Assembly: GCA_026419195.1 (NCBI GenBank)
Contig: JANZZV010000006.1
Span: 97,077-161,076, forward strand
DNA from: Fervidobacterium sp.
Lineage (GTDB): Bacteria > Thermotogota > Thermotogae > Thermotogales > Fervidobacteriaceae
Direction: 5' to 3'
DNA: 64,000 nt
This document shows positions 46,707-55,906 of this stretch, one piece after another (the stretch's first letter is position 1; each line of letters opens with the position of its first letter). Under the pieces are notes generated by a model. It did not search any database and was not told the DNA's origin. It saw nothing but the letters and a program-made list of their open reading frames with translations. A program made the translations under genes and the position numbers.

Positions 46707-48419
46707 TCAATCTTTAAAAGTATTCCACAGTAAATCTATTTCTTTTAAATGTTGGCGTAATATTTCCAACAATTTAGGTGAAAAATGATCAGGTTTCGTC
46801 TTTTCATCTCCTTCCAAGATTATTTTGACAGCCTCTTCGTGTGTAAGTGCTTTTTTGTAAGGTCGATCCGAACGCAAGGCATCGTAAACATCAACAATTG
46901 ATACAATCTGAGCTTCAATTGGAATCTCGTCGGCTTTCAATCCAAATGGATAACCAGTACCGTCATATTTTTCATGGTGATACAAAGCTATATTATACGC
47001 AATCTTTAGTTTTTCATCACCACTTAAAAGTTCTGCTCCCCATTTAGTGTGTTGTTTAACGAGCTCAAATTCATCAGGTGTTAACCTACCAGGTTTTGTA
47101 AGTAGGTCTTTAGGAAGAAAGATTTTTCCAATATCATGTAAAGGGGCGAACAGTTCTATCTCAAAAATCTTTTCTTCAGGTAAGCCTATTTTTTCTGCAA
47201 AAAATTTTGACAAGAGCCTGACTCTTTTCACATGTTTCCCAGTAGGCTCATCAAAAGCTTCAACAACCATCGCAAGTCTTTCTGTTAAGAAGTGATAAGT
47301 CTCTGTGATTTGTCTATCTTTCTCTTTGAGAATATCTATTAATTCCTCCAATTGTAAATTTACTGTTTCAAGCTTTTTGTAACTTTCCTTAACTTCCTCC
47401 ATCTGTGTATCAATTGTTTCAACCATGGCCGAGAATTCTTTTTGCAGTAAGTCGATTTCCCTTATCTCGGACTTTAAGTTAATACTAAACTTCTTTCCGA
47501 GGAGGTAATTTCGAACGGAATTTACAATTTCTTCTATCGGTTTTGAAATATTGAGCGAAAGGAAGGTTACTAATTTTTTTGAAACGAGATAACCAAGTGT
47601 TAATATTGAAGTTAATAAAACTATCACTGGCAAAAACGTTGGAATAATGTGATTCATTAAAGAATGTTCTACAACTATATATGTTCCTGCTACAGATTCC
47701 TTCGCAACATAGTGGGTTAAACCTGTGGTTTTGAAGTATATTCCTTCCCCTTTTTTCACACGTTTAGGAGAGAAAATTGCTGAAATTTCACCCTTCTTTG
47801 CCACAAGTGTCCCTTCAGAATCAACAATGTAGGCCTTATCAGGTAAAATATTTTCAGAAATCCTACTTGCTACTATGTCAAATCCCAATACTCCAAGGAA
47901 CTTACCCTCACTATTATACACCGCTTTTACCACCGCAATCGTAGGTTCTTTGAGTATGCCGTGAATGAAAGGCGGTGTTATCACCACGTTTTTTGGATTG
48001 CTGATAGCAAGCCTGTACCAAGGACGACTTCTGGGATCGTATTCTGGTGGATAATCGTATTTTGGATAGGTGATCATTTTCCCGTAAACCGTACCGAAAG
48101 CTGGATAGGCAATAAGCTTAAAGTATTCAAGATATACGTGCTTCAAAACATTCTGTATGCTCTCTTCACTTGAAAATAGTTCAGGTTGTTGTGCTAAGAT
48201 ATTACACATGTGAGATATGCACAAAATTTTCTCAGCCCATATAGTTTCTACCTGAGTGATCTTTAACTCTTCGTTCTTCTTAAAAGTTTCCCATAGTTGA
48301 GTCAAAACAGTAAGGGAAATTATCACTGAAAAAATCATGGCAATAACTGTCGTTGTATTTCTCACGCTTTTTTTGACAAGATAATCAATATTATCATTAT
48401 TTGAAAGTGGTCCTTTCAA
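46707..48419 (-). CDS. Cache-sensor HD-GYP cyclic-di-GMP phosphodiesterase
   Basis: About 570 residues. A TTG at 48419 lies just after GGGGGGAGG; the frame opens 15 bases earlier within that site. Two membrane helices (VIAMIFSVIISLTVLTQL; IIPTFLPVIVLLTSILTLGYLV) bracket a periplasmic dCache-type sensor with YDPRSRPWYRLAI and GVLGFDIVASRISE. A HAMP-like region and coiled coil lead to the HD-GYP domain: HVKRV, LHDIGKIFLPKDLLTKPGRLT, HHEKYDGTGYPFGLKADEIP and VDVYDALRSDRPYKKA. The family hydrolyses c-di-GMP to pGpG/GMP using an iron or manganese pair. It is co-transcribed with the HD-GYP gene upstream (18-base gap). Confidence 0.9.
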   Translation of the reverse strand: MKGPLSNNDNIDYLVKKSVRNTTTVIAMIFSVIISLTVLTQLWETFKKNEELKITQVETIWAEKILCISHMCNILAQQPELFSSEESIQNVLKHVYLEYFKLIAYPAFGTVYGKMITYPKYDYPPEYDPRSRPWYRLAISNPKNVVITPPFIHGILKEPTIAVVKAVYNSEGKFLGVLGFDIVASRISENILPDKAYIVDSEGTLVAKKGEISAIFSPKRVKKGEGIYFKTTGLTHYVAKESVAGTYIVVEHSLMNHIIPTFLPVIVLLTSILTLGYLVSKKLVTFLSLNISKPIEEIVNSVRNYLLGKKFSINLKSEIREIDLLQKEFSAMVETIDTQMEEVKESYKKLETVNLQLEELIDILKEKDRQITETYHFLTERLAMVVEAFDEPTGKHVKRVRLLSKFFAEKIGLPEEKIFEIELFAPLHDIGKIFLPKDLLTKPGRLTPDEFELVKQHTKWGAELLSGDEKLKIAYNIALYHHEKYDGTGYPFGLKADEIPIEAQIVSIVDVYDALRSDRPYKKALTHEEAVKIILEGDEKTKPDHFSPKLLEILRQHLKEIDLLWNTFKD

Positions 48420-48437
48420 ATAACCTCCCCCCAATCT

Positions 48438-50132
48438 TTAATCTTTCAGTTTTTCATAAACCATACGGATATCATCTATCCTTTTCAAAAATGCTTCAAC
48501 TACCTTTGGATCAAAATGTGTTCCTCTTTCCTTTATTATCTGCTCCACCGCCTCTTCAAAACTATACGCCTCTTTGTACGGCCTTTTTGTAGTTAGCGCA
48601 TCAAATACATCCGCTAGCGCTATTATCCTACCTTCTACACTTATCTCCTCTTCTTTCTTCCCTTCCGGATATCCACTCCCATCCCACCATTCGTGGTGTT
48701 CGTAGATTATGTTCTTCATCGTCCTTAAGCTACTTTCTTCTAATATCCATTTCGCTTCTCTTTCAAAATTTTCTATTATCTTTACACCGTTTTCTACGTG
48801 CCTTTTCATTATCTCCCACTCTTTTTCATCCAATTTCCCAGGTTTTAACAATATCGCATCTGGTATACTTACCTTACCTATGTCATGTAACGGTGAATAT
48901 TCGTATATCTCCCTTACAATCTTCGGTGGTAACTTCAACTCTTCTGCTATTATCCTCCCATACCATGCTACCCTCTTTATATGATTCCCTGTCTCATTAT
49001 CCCTGAATTCCACTATGTTCACTAGACTATTCCCAAAGTACGACAAAAGCTTTTGGGTTGTCAACGAATAATGTAACCTGTGTGAAAGTATATTCGATAT
49101 CGATTCAAATAACCTCGCATCCCTTTCTCTGAAATTGTACTCTTTATCCGAACTCAGGAAGAAAAAACCAAATGGACGAGTATTTATACTCGCAATTGCC
49201 GTTAAACTTGACTTGAATCCCTCTTCCACAATAAGATGGGTACTAACAGACTTTGTCTTTTCATAATATTCCTCAAGATTATTGATAATCCGAGTTTGTC
49301 GATTTTCACTCAACATTTGACTGAGTGAAGTTTCATTTAATTTTTGCGTAAACCCAGGGGTTAAGCAAGGAACGACATCCGGTTTGGAAATGTAAGCAAC
49401 CTCAGCAGTTACACTCTCAGATTCCCAATCGATCAGTGCAACTGAAAATCTTTGAGCATTAAACAAATTACACAAATATGGTCCCACTGTGTAAATAAAA
49501 TCTTCAATCGAGGTTGTAAGTTGTGAATGTTTAAAAATATCGTATATAGACTGAACAAGATTGATATTGTAAATAGAATTGTTGAGTTTGATATCTTCTC
49601 GGAATTCAGGTTGTTCCACAGGGATAAGAGATATATACGCATTATCAGATATTGAATCTAATCTTTTCAAAATCTTTCTTATGTAACGCTTAACGCGATT
49701 CATAGACCTGAAAAGGAAAAAGATAATAACAGATGAAATCAAGACAAGCAAAAAATACAACAAGCTAATTTTTTTGTTGTGTTTTTCGATTTGTTTGTTT
49801 TGAAAATCGTTGAGATAAGCTGCGAAATTTCTAATTTCAGCTAAAAGTGATTCCTTTTGAGCAGAGCCAGCAAGGAAGTTTTGCAAAGTAGAAGAGTACG
49901 TAGAAGAGTCGTAGTTATATTTTTGCATAATTTGTATTAAAGAATCAAAGTTATCACGACCAGCAACGACGTTGTTGATTTTTTTAAACTCAACACGCAG
50001 GGTTTTGTGAAGTTTTTCAAGGACTATGCTTTCAAAAGCGATGAAACTAATTATGATGAGAGCATATGAAATAAGCAAACCTACAGCTATTAAACTCAGA
50101 TTCACACACCTATTTATACTTCTCTTGCTCAT
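48438..50132 (-). CDS. GAF/HD-GYP cyclic-di-GMP phosphodiesterase
   Basis: 564 residues from the ATG at 50132 behind GAGGTGAT. Two helices near residues 10-32 and 125-147 flank a short extracytoplasmic part (~90 residues). A GAF-like domain follows (LCNLFNAQRFSVALIDWESESVTAEVAYI ... FFFLSSDKEYNFRERDARLFESI, split by the loop), then an HD-GYP domain: NHIKRVAWYGRII, LHDIGKVSIPDAILLKPGKLD, EHHEWWDGSGYPEGKKEEEIS and ADVFDALTTKRPYKEAYS. It should degrade c-di-GMP under control of GAF ligand binding. It is the first gene of the HD-GYP pair and has its own promoter at 50184-50192. Confidence 0.9.
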   Translation of the reverse strand: MSKRSINRCVNLSLIAVGLLISYALIIISFIAFESIVLEKLHKTLRVEFKKINNVVAGRDNFDSLIQIMQKYNYDSSTYSSTLQNFLAGSAQKESLLAEIRNFAAYLNDFQNKQIEKHNKKISLLYFLLVLISSVIIFFLFRSMNRVKRYIRKILKRLDSISDNAYISLIPVEQPEFREDIKLNNSIYNINLVQSIYDIFKHSQLTTSIEDFIYTVGPYLCNLFNAQRFSVALIDWESESVTAEVAYISKPDVVPCLTPGFTQKLNETSLSQMLSENRQTRIINNLEEYYEKTKSVSTHLIVEEGFKSSLTAIASINTRPFGFFFLSSDKEYNFRERDARLFESISNILSHRLHYSLTTQKLLSYFGNSLVNIVEFRDNETGNHIKRVAWYGRIIAEELKLPPKIVREIYEYSPLHDIGKVSIPDAILLKPGKLDEKEWEIMKRHVENGVKIIENFEREAKWILEESSLRTMKNIIYEHHEWWDGSGYPEGKKEEEISVEGRIIALADVFDALTTKRPYKEAYSFEEAVEQIIKERGTHFDPKVVEAFLKRIDDIRMVYEKLKD

Positions 50133-50183
50133 TAATATCACCTCAATAAAATGGTTTAAGCTCATATTTACCAGTATATTAAT

Positions 50184-50192
50184 ATTATATCA
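50184..50192 (-). promoter_or_regulatory. Extended -10 promoter of the HD-GYP pair
   Basis: On the minus strand the sequence reads TGATATAAT, an exact TGnTATAAT. It lies about 50 bases before the ATG at 50132. Confidence 0.6.
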
Positions 50193-50245
50193 CACAGATC
50201 AAGCTATTTTTATAAAAATATCTTAAAATTCATAATTTGTGCATA

Positions 50246-50276
50246 AAAATACTCCATCTTGAGGATGGAGTATTTT
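50246..50276. terminator. 13-bp perfect hairpin in the gap between the chemoreceptor and HD-GYP genes
   Basis: AAAATACTCCATC (50246-50258), a five-base loop, and GATGGAGTATTTT (50264-50276) form a perfect 13-bp stem. Read on the minus strand it ends in TTTTTA and would stop transcription from the chemoreceptor gene, although that gene ended 350 bases earlier. The stretch 50277-50522 between them holds nothing I can recognise. Confidence 0.6.
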
Positions 50277-50522
50277 AGCTAAGTCGATATTACACCAGAC
50301 TTTTTATTAAAACATTCCTCAGCAAAGTAAGTCAATTTCCGCTTTTATTTGAATTAACTTCATATTCAATATATTCAATTGCGATGTTTTTGTTTTTGGA
50401 ACTCAATTGCTTATGTAATCTTCACATAGCACCTGTTTTTTTCTTTTAATGGTATTATGCTTTGTAGTGTGAAGAATTTACTCTTGTAATTCTTAGCTTA
50501 TTGATCTACTTTTACATTAAAT

Positions 50523-50600
50523 TTAACCAAAGTTTGGCTGTAACTCAAGCAAGTGCGTAGAAGAAATCTCTTGTAGTTTTTTGAAAATTTTCTCATACAT
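50523..50600 (-). CDS. Possible 25-residue small ORF after the chemoreceptor gene
   Basis: ATG at 50600 preceded by AGGA four bases upstream, encoding MYEKIFKKLQEISSTHLLEL and a few more residues before TAA. The peptide is amphipathic and basic at its N terminus. It lies in the long space between the chemoreceptor stop and the hairpin. There is no other evidence that it is translated. Confidence 0.2.
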   Translation of the reverse strand: MYEKIFKKLQEISSTHLLELQPNFG

Positions 50601-50626
50601 ATTTTCCTGTATAATCAGAATATATC

Positions 50627-52966
50627 TCAAATCTTTCCTTCTTTTGCACGTATTAGCTCAGTTTTAATTTCCTCCATTGTTCTAATAAGTTGGTCTTTTA
50701 TTTGATAAACTTCTTTTAGCAATTGCTTAGCCTTTACGAAATCTCCAGCTTTCAAAGCTTCATTAATTTGTTTTCCAACCTCATGAACTTTCATATGTGG
50801 CTCATCTATACTCTTCCATTTTTCAGCTATAAATTCTGGTGGTCGCACAAAGTGATAAATTGAACCAAATCGACAAAATGTTCCGTCCAAGATAACATTC
50901 AACGAACTTGCTCGATTTTCAACAGCCTCTTCAACAGCTTTTACCCAGCTTACGTGAGCGTTTATAGCTGCTTGAATAATATTAATAATATCTTCGAAGT
51001 TGTAAACATGTAAGTCAGTTGAGATGGACTTGGCAATATTCTTGAATAACTTTGAGATTTCATTAAGTATACCTAACATATTTTCAAATTCCTCGACAAT
51101 TTTATCCGACTCAGCCTTATTCTTTTCGACCATTTGTCCGAGATCTGCAGCACATTTAGACATATTCGTCATTGCCGCTGATATCTCTTGTATAGATGCA
51201 CTTTGCTCTTGTGTGACTGCAGCCAAACTCGATGCATCCTTATCGAGTTTGGACATTTCTTTTAGTATTTCTTCCAATTTGTTGCCCACACCGATGGCAG
51301 CTTGCTCTATTGTGCGTATCTTCTCATCGAATGTTTCAACTTTACTACTTATATTTCCAACTCTTTCTCTCAATTCCGTAAGTATTTTTGCAATCTCTGA
51401 TGCCGATATCCTTGTACTTTCTGCTAATTTTCTTATTTCGTCTGCAACAACGGCAAAACCGCGTCCAGCTTCTCCAGCACGAGCAGCTTCAATAGCCGCG
51501 TTGAGTGCCAAAAGGTTTGTCTGGTCGGCTATGTCGGTTATTGTTTTTAATATATCACCAATTTTTACCGACCTTTCACGTAATTCAGAGGTTTCTAAAA
51601 CAACAAGTTTTGACTCTTCAAGAGTAGAACGTATGCTTTCTTTCATCTTTTCGATGGCTTGCGTGCTTGATGTCACATCTTCTGTGACATTATCAACTGC
51701 AGATGAAACATTTTGTGCAGCGTTAGTTACAGTTGTTGTAGCTGAAGCTATTTCTTCTATTGTAGCAGTAATCTCTTCAGATGATGAGGACGTTGTCTCA
51801 ACCATATTTATACTTAAATCAAATGACTTTCTGAAATTTTCGATTATCGTTGTAAGTTGATCAAATTTCGAGATCAGTCCACCTATTAACACATTTGCTT
51901 CTTGATCGGCTAACATAAAATCTTTTAGTGAATTTCTAATACTACCAATAAGTTGTCCTAAGCTATTTTGAACAACCGAAATTTCATCCTTTGCGTTGAT
52001 AGAAAGATTCACAGTCAGGTCTTTTTGTTTTGACAGCTGTAACATTTTTGAGGAGATAACGTCTAATTTGCGTGTTGTTATATAACCAAAAAACATCATC
52101 GCTGCAACGCTTGCTATCAACAATCCAAGTCCGAAAATAACTTGAAGGAGCGTAGTTTGTCTTACAGAATTGAGTATAGCTGAACCATCGATTCTTTGTA
52201 AAAACGATGCAAAAATAGTACCATCTGCTGTACGCAATGGATAAGCTATATAAAAGTACTTCGAATCGGTGAAAATTTGCGTATTACCTTTGGATATGCT
52301 GTCAAGGTTATATTTGTTGGAAAAATCTTCAACCTCTTCTGCCCGCACGAGAACATCTGATTTTCCACCGCGCTCATCAAGAAACTGTTTCAAGATCACC
52401 TCTCCAGAGAATACTTTCAGAAAGTTTTTGTTGATAACATAGCCAACTTCGAAAGTACCTATGAGTCTGCCTTCGTAATTTATAGGTACTATGTACCTTA
52501 CTGCAGGTCCACTTTTCCCAGGTTGGTAGCTTAGAAGTGGTTTACTTGTACTACGAACCTTTTGAATGTCTTTTCTGTAATCGAGTGAATCACCGTACTT
52601 CTGCGGATCGGTTGTTCTAAGGAAGGATTTAAGATCTTCGGTATGAAAATGAATCAAGGTGATTCCGAACTCTTCTGAAAACTTCTTATGAATTGGCTGT
52701 AAAAGCTCAAGAAGTCTATCGCGATCGTTGTTTGCAAAAGTTTGAATAATCTCAGAATTCGAAGAAATTATACTTGCCGCAAACTTCAAAGTTGGTGTGA
52801 GTGCCTCAAGCTGATGTTCAAAGGTGTTAAGCAATGTTTTTTGAAGTTCAGTACTCCATATGTTGCCTAAGCTTCTCAATCCAAAAAAGCCAACTAAGAA
52901 CATTAAAAACACAGCAACAAATACCAAGAGTGGAAGTATAACGAAGTTCATAAGTTTGATACTCAT
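50627..52966 (-). CDS. Chemoreceptor with large Cache sensor and C-terminal CZB zinc-binding domain
   Basis: 779 residues. The N-terminal helix ([21 protein letters not shown]) and a second one near 275 frame a ~250-residue double-Cache-type sensor with [18 protein letters not shown] and [29 protein letters not shown] and a long signalling coiled coil follow, with the tip [20 protein letters not shown]. The last ~115 residues form a CZB domain: the conserved NAHVSW histidine, the FCRFG cysteine and [10 protein letters not shown] histidines give the 3His/1Cys zinc site. CZB domains sense zinc or hypochlorous acid and in cyclases modulate c-di-GMP. GGGGGTGA precedes the ATG. Confidence 0.92.
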   Translation of the reverse strand: MSIKLMNFVILPLLVFVAVFLMFLVGFFGLRSLGNIWSTELQKTLLNTFEHQLEALTPTLKFAASIISSNSEIIQTFANNDRDRLLELLQPIHKKFSEEFGITLIHFHTEDLKSFLRTTDPQKYGDSLDYRKDIQKVRSTSKPLLSYQPGKSGPAVRYIVPINYEGRLIGTFEVGYVINKNFLKVFSGEVILKQFLDERGGKSDVLVRAEEVEDFSNKYNLDSISKGNTQIFTDSKYFYIAYPLRTADGTIFASFLQRIDGSAILNSVRQTTLLQVIFGLGLLIASVAAMMFFGYITTRKLDVISSKMLQLSKQKDLTVNLSINAKDEISVVQNSLGQLIGSIRNSLKDFMLADQEANVLIGGLISKFDQLTTIIENFRKSFDLSINMVETTSSSSEEITATIEEIASATTTVTNAAQNVSSAVDNVTEDVTSSTQAIEKMKESIRSTLEESKLVVLETSELRERSVKIGDILKTITDIADQTNLLALNAAIEAARAGEAGRGFAVVADEIRKLAESTRISASEIAKILTELRERVGNISSKVETFDEKIRTIEQAAIGVGNKLEEILKEMSKLDKDASSLAAVTQEQSASIQEISAAMTNMSKCAADLGQMVEKNKAESDKIVEEFENMLGILNEISKLFKNIAKSISTDLHVYNFEDIINIIQAAINAHVSWVKAVEEAVENRASSLNVILDGTFCRFGSIYHFVRPPEFIAEKWKSIDEPHMKVHEVGKQINEALKAGDFVKAKQLLKEVYQIKDQLIRTMEEIKTELIRAKEGKI

Positions 52967-53124
52967 GTTTTCACCCCCAAATTTTGATGCTAAAAAATGA
53001 TAAAGGAACGTTTTTCAAAAAAGAATGAAAAAGGGGAAGTTTTACGTCAAGGAGCATATTTCAAAACTACCTGAAGCAATTACTTCGAAAGATTAAACAA
53101 AGATTAAACATTGTCTATTTGTAT

Positions 53125-53154
53125 ATTATAACATAAAAAACTATTTTGGCAAAA
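53125..53154 (-). promoter_or_regulatory. Promoter of the CZB chemoreceptor gene
   Basis: On the minus strand TTGCCA is followed after 16 bases by TATAAT, which is also preceded by TG in the pattern TGTTATAAT (53125-53133). This is the best-formed promoter in the window. The rest of the gap 52967-53480 contains a tandem AAAGATTAAAC direct repeat near 53090 and a TTTTGGAG/CTCCAAAA inverted repeat near 53413-53452, neither with a clear role. Confidence 0.65.
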
Positions 53155-53480
53155 TTCTTGTTGAAAAAATTTGCCAGTCTTTGGTGAATCAATTTAATCT
53201 ATTTTTTTATCTTTGAATTCATTAATATAAAAAACTTCTCCATAAAAGATGGGGACATCTTATGATATACATTTTGATAAATTAAACACTTAACACCGGA
53301 GTTTTTAATTTTCGAAATTTACTATATTTGCCTACTTTTTATGAGGCTCTGTTGTTTATATTTCTCTAGTGTTTTGTCAAAATGACTAGATAATTATGTA
53401 ATATTGGAAAAGATTTTGGAGTCCAAAGCGGTTAATCTAAATTCTCCAAAAAGGTCGACAGAAGAGTTGGTTGGGGGTTA

Positions 53481-53810
53481 TCAAATCTTTTCCATAGCTT
53501 CTTCTAAGTTTTCGCAAAGACTTAGGTACTCATGGCATTTTGAAAATTCAATCAGTGTTTTAACAATTCCTTTTCCATGAACTATGCAAACCTTGCCATT
53601 CAGTTTTTGCAAATCCCTATTAAGCTTCATCAATGCCGCCAACCCTGAAGTATCACAACTGACTTTACTTAGGTCAACGATTATTTTTGTTTTTCCGTTA
53701 TGAAGTACGTTCTTCTTAACCATATCCAGAAAACTTGTGGCATTAAGTAATGTTAGATCTTTCTCTACACTTAAAACCGTGCTCTTATGATTTTCAAAAA
53801 CTTTAAACAT
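53481..53810 (-). CDS. STAS-domain anti-sigma-factor antagonist-like protein
   Basis: A single STAS domain of 109 residues. The fold markers are TVLSVEKDLTLLNATSFLDMV, KIIVDLSKVSCDTSGLAALMKL and GKVCIVHGKGIVKTLIEFS. The serine in DTSGL is at the place phosphorylated in SpoIIAA/RsbV-type proteins, so it may be switched by a serine kinase and a PP2C phosphatase. No partner kinase or sigma factor is close. It lies alone, flanked by long gaps, within the signalling block. AAAGGAGGTGAAG precedes the ATG, and a small CTTGCTA/TAGCAAG hairpin lies in its leader at 53832-53854. Confidence 0.85.
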   Translation of the reverse strand: MFKVFENHKSTVLSVEKDLTLLNATSFLDMVKKNVLHNGKTKIIVDLSKVSCDTSGLAALMKLNRDLQKLNGKVCIVHGKGIVKTLIEFSKCHEYLSLCENLEEAMEKI

Positions 53811-53879
53811 ACTTCTTCACCTCCTTTTTTGCTTGCTAGTTTTTATTTAGCAAGTTCCTAGTACTATTTTCTAAATAAT

Positions 53880-53885
53880 ATTATA
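53880..53885 (-). promoter_or_regulatory. Probable -10 box of the STAS gene
   Basis: TATAAT on the minus strand, preceded by TG without the usual spacer base, about 70 bases before the ATG. The rest of 53886-54180 is AT-rich and I see no gene in it. Confidence 0.4.
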
Positions 53886-54181
53886 CATCAATTATGTTTC
53901 AGTGTAGTTAAGAATTTTTAAAATTTTTCATGATTTATTTACACAAATTTTCAGAAAAGTACAGTTATTGTCAAATGATGAAAGATGTAAATTTAACAGA
54001 CAAGATAGGGTATATTTACTTTTACTTTAGTTATATTTTTTCCAAATATAATTGTTGTTAATAAGGTTTTTTCTTTAGATCTTCTTGTTACATCGGAAAT
54101 ATTGTCTTTCATGCTTTTTGTAAAAAACTTTAGACAATTAACTGCCCATTCTTTGTATTGATTTAAAAAACTTATTCTTAA

Positions 54182-54222
54182 TTGACAATTTGTAGTGTAT
54201 AATATAGATGCTAAACTACAAA
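54182..54222 (+). promoter_or_regulatory. Promoter and dyad of the 5'-nucleotidase gene
   Basis: TTGACA at 54182-54187 is followed by TATAAT at 54198-54203 and by a second possible -10, TATAGA, at 54203-54208; the latter gives a 15-base spacer. The exact inverted repeat TTTGTAGT (54189-54196) and ACTACAAA (54215-54222) brackets the -10 region and looks like an operator. Confidence 0.5.
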
Positions 54223-54239
54223 CCGGGAGGGAAGTTGCT

Positions 54240-55766
54240 ATGAAAAAGTATTTAGTTTTTGTGGTCTTGCTTTTTACACTGTTTGCATTTGCGGTAAAGA
54301 TAACGGTTTTTCACATCAACGACACACATGGTCGTGCCTGGCCCTTCACTGACTCTGCAGGAAATATCATAGGTGGGTTTGCAACTCTTGCCACAATTAT
54401 TGATGCTGAGAGAAAGATTAATCCCAACGTGCTCTTTTTACACGCAGGGGATCTTAACACAGGGGTACCTGAGTCTGATCTTTTAAATGCACTTCCGGAT
54501 ATCTTTGTGCTTAACAGAATGAAGCTTGACGCTATGGCTGTTGGTAACCACGAATTTGATAAACCAAGAGAAGTACTTATAAAACAACTCTCTTGGGCGA
54601 AGTTCCCACTTTTGAGTGCGAACATATACAAAGATGGTAAACCTTTCTTCACACCTTATGTGATCAAAGATGTTGGAGGGATCAAGGTTGCCGTCGTAGG
54701 CTTTACAACGGAACATACTAAGATACTTGAAGGACCGAATTCGGAAGACCTTGAATTTAAAAATGTTATAGAAGTAGCTAAGAAACTTATACCAGAGTTA
54801 AGAAAACAAGCAAATGTTGTTATTGCATTAACACATTTGGGTGTTGGTCAAGGGTATTCAAGTCTTTATACAACAGCTGACCAGCTTGCAAAAGAGGTCG
54901 AAGGTATAGATTTGATCATCGATGGACATAGCCATACTAATATGACAAAACCTTTAATAGTAAATGGTGTACCAATTGTACAAGCTTTCGAATGGGCAAA
55001 AGTGGTTGGTCGAGCTGATATATACTTCGAAGGTGGGAAAATTACAAAAATAGAATGGGAGGCTATTCCTGTTGTACAATCCAAAGTAGTAGGCAAAGAT
55101 GCAGCAGGTAAGAATATCTTGCAAGTAGTTACCCAAGAAGCACTTTATGTGAAAACACCGCTTGATTATTTCAAAAAACTTGGTGGAGCAAAGCTTGATA
55201 CTGTTATAGGTACAACTGAGATATTACTTGACGGAGAAAGGGCAAATGTTAGGTCAAAAACGACTAATCTTGCTAATTTGATAGCAGATTCGATGCTTTG
55301 GAAAGTTGGAGCGGAAGTTGCTTTAACAAATGGTGGCGGAATTAGAGCATCTATTAAGCCAGGTAATATTACGATTAGAGACATACTTACAGTCCTTCCA
55401 TTTGGTAATACACTTTACGTGCTTGAAATGAAGGGTTCAGATTTAATAAAAGTATTTGAATACGCTGCTTCTGTACCAAATGGTCAAGGTGCGTTCTTGC
55501 AAGTTGCTGGTGCAACCTGGAGATCTGAAGGAGGGAAGTTAACACAGTTACTTGTTGGTGGAAAACCGGTGGAGGCTGAAAAAATATACAAAGTCGTGAC
55601 AAACGATTATATGGCTGCTGGTGGAGATGGATACGCAATGCTTAAAGGTCAAAAAGGATACAACACGTTCTTTGTGATGGCAGATGTTGTTGTAGAATAC
55701 ATTCAGAAAGTACTCGGAGGAAATATAAAAAGCTACGATGATAAACCAAGAGTGGAGAGAAAGTAA
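54240..55766 (+). CDS. Secreted 5'-nucleotidase / 2',3'-cyclic phosphodiesterase (UshA/NadN family)
   Basis: 508 residues from the ATG at 54240, behind GGGAGGG; an ATG at 54195 lies in the promoter and is rejected. Signal peptide (YLVFVVLLFTLFAFA). The N-terminal metallophosphatase domain has VFHINDTHGR, LHAGDLNTG, VGNHEFDKPRE, ALTHLGVGQ and IDGHSHTNM, which bind two metals. The C-terminal nucleotide-recognition domain has LTNGGGIRASI and the late GGDGYAML. Family members strip phosphate from external nucleotides, and some (NadN) degrade NAD to nicotinamide riboside. It is monocistronic with a strong terminator, just before niaR. Confidence 0.92.
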   Translation: MKKYLVFVVLLFTLFAFAVKITVFHINDTHGRAWPFTDSAGNIIGGFATLATIIDAERKINPNVLFLHAGDLNTGVPESDLLNALPDIFVLNRMKLDAMAVGNHEFDKPREVLIKQLSWAKFPLLSANIYKDGKPFFTPYVIKDVGGIKVAVVGFTTEHTKILEGPNSEDLEFKNVIEVAKKLIPELRKQANVVIALTHLGVGQGYSSLYTTADQLAKEVEGIDLIIDGHSHTNMTKPLIVNGVPIVQAFEWAKVVGRADIYFEGGKITKIEWEAIPVVQSKVVGKDAAGKNILQVVTQEALYVKTPLDYFKKLGGAKLDTVIGTTEILLDGERANVRSKTTNLANLIADSMLWKVGAEVALTNGGGIRASIKPGNITIRDILTVLPFGNTLYVLEMKGSDLIKVFEYAASVPNGQGAFLQVAGATWRSEGGKLTQLLVGGKPVEAEKIYKVVTNDYMAAGGDGYAMLKGQKGYNTFFVMADVVVEYIQKVLGGNIKSYDDKPRVERK

Positions 55767-55788
55767 AGTAGATCAATAGTTAAATAGA

Positions 55789-55816
55789 AAAAAGCGGGGA
55801 AACTCCCCGCTTTTTT
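55789..55816 (+). terminator. Rho-independent terminator after the 5'-nucleotidase gene
   Basis: AAGCGGGGA and TCCCCGCTT (55792-55800 and 55804-55812) pair around a three-base loop, flanked by A and T runs. Confidence 0.92.
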
Positions 55817-55850
55817 AATTACTACAAATTTCAGATTCGTATATTAACTT

Positions 55851-55877
55851 TTGTTTACCTTAAGTGTATAATATAGT
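55851..55877 (+). promoter_or_regulatory. Promoter region of the niaR-pncA pair
   Basis: TTGTTT (55851-55856) and TATAAT (55867-55872) or TATAGT just after. The 14 bases AGTGTATAATATAG are identical to the promoter core of the 5'-nucleotidase gene, and an ACTACAAA octamer also recurs at 55821-55828. Confidence 0.45.
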
Positions 55878-55906
55878 CGTAGTATATACTCAGGAGGATG
55901 GTTGTT

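Noticed and set aside
51024..51860. A 278-codon plus-strand open frame opposite the CZB chemoreceptor
   Set aside because: It is the antisense of the signalling coiled coil; the low-complexity Ser/Ala/Ile composition is typical of shadow frames.
53090..53111. Direct repeat AAAGATTAAAC x2 as an origin or iteron
   Set aside because: Only two copies, no DnaA boxes or replication gene nearby; probably chance in AT-rich DNA.
54195..54239. Earlier ATG start for the 5'-nucleotidase
   Set aside because: It lies within the promoter, has no ribosome site, and would put 15 hydrophilic residues before the signal peptide.
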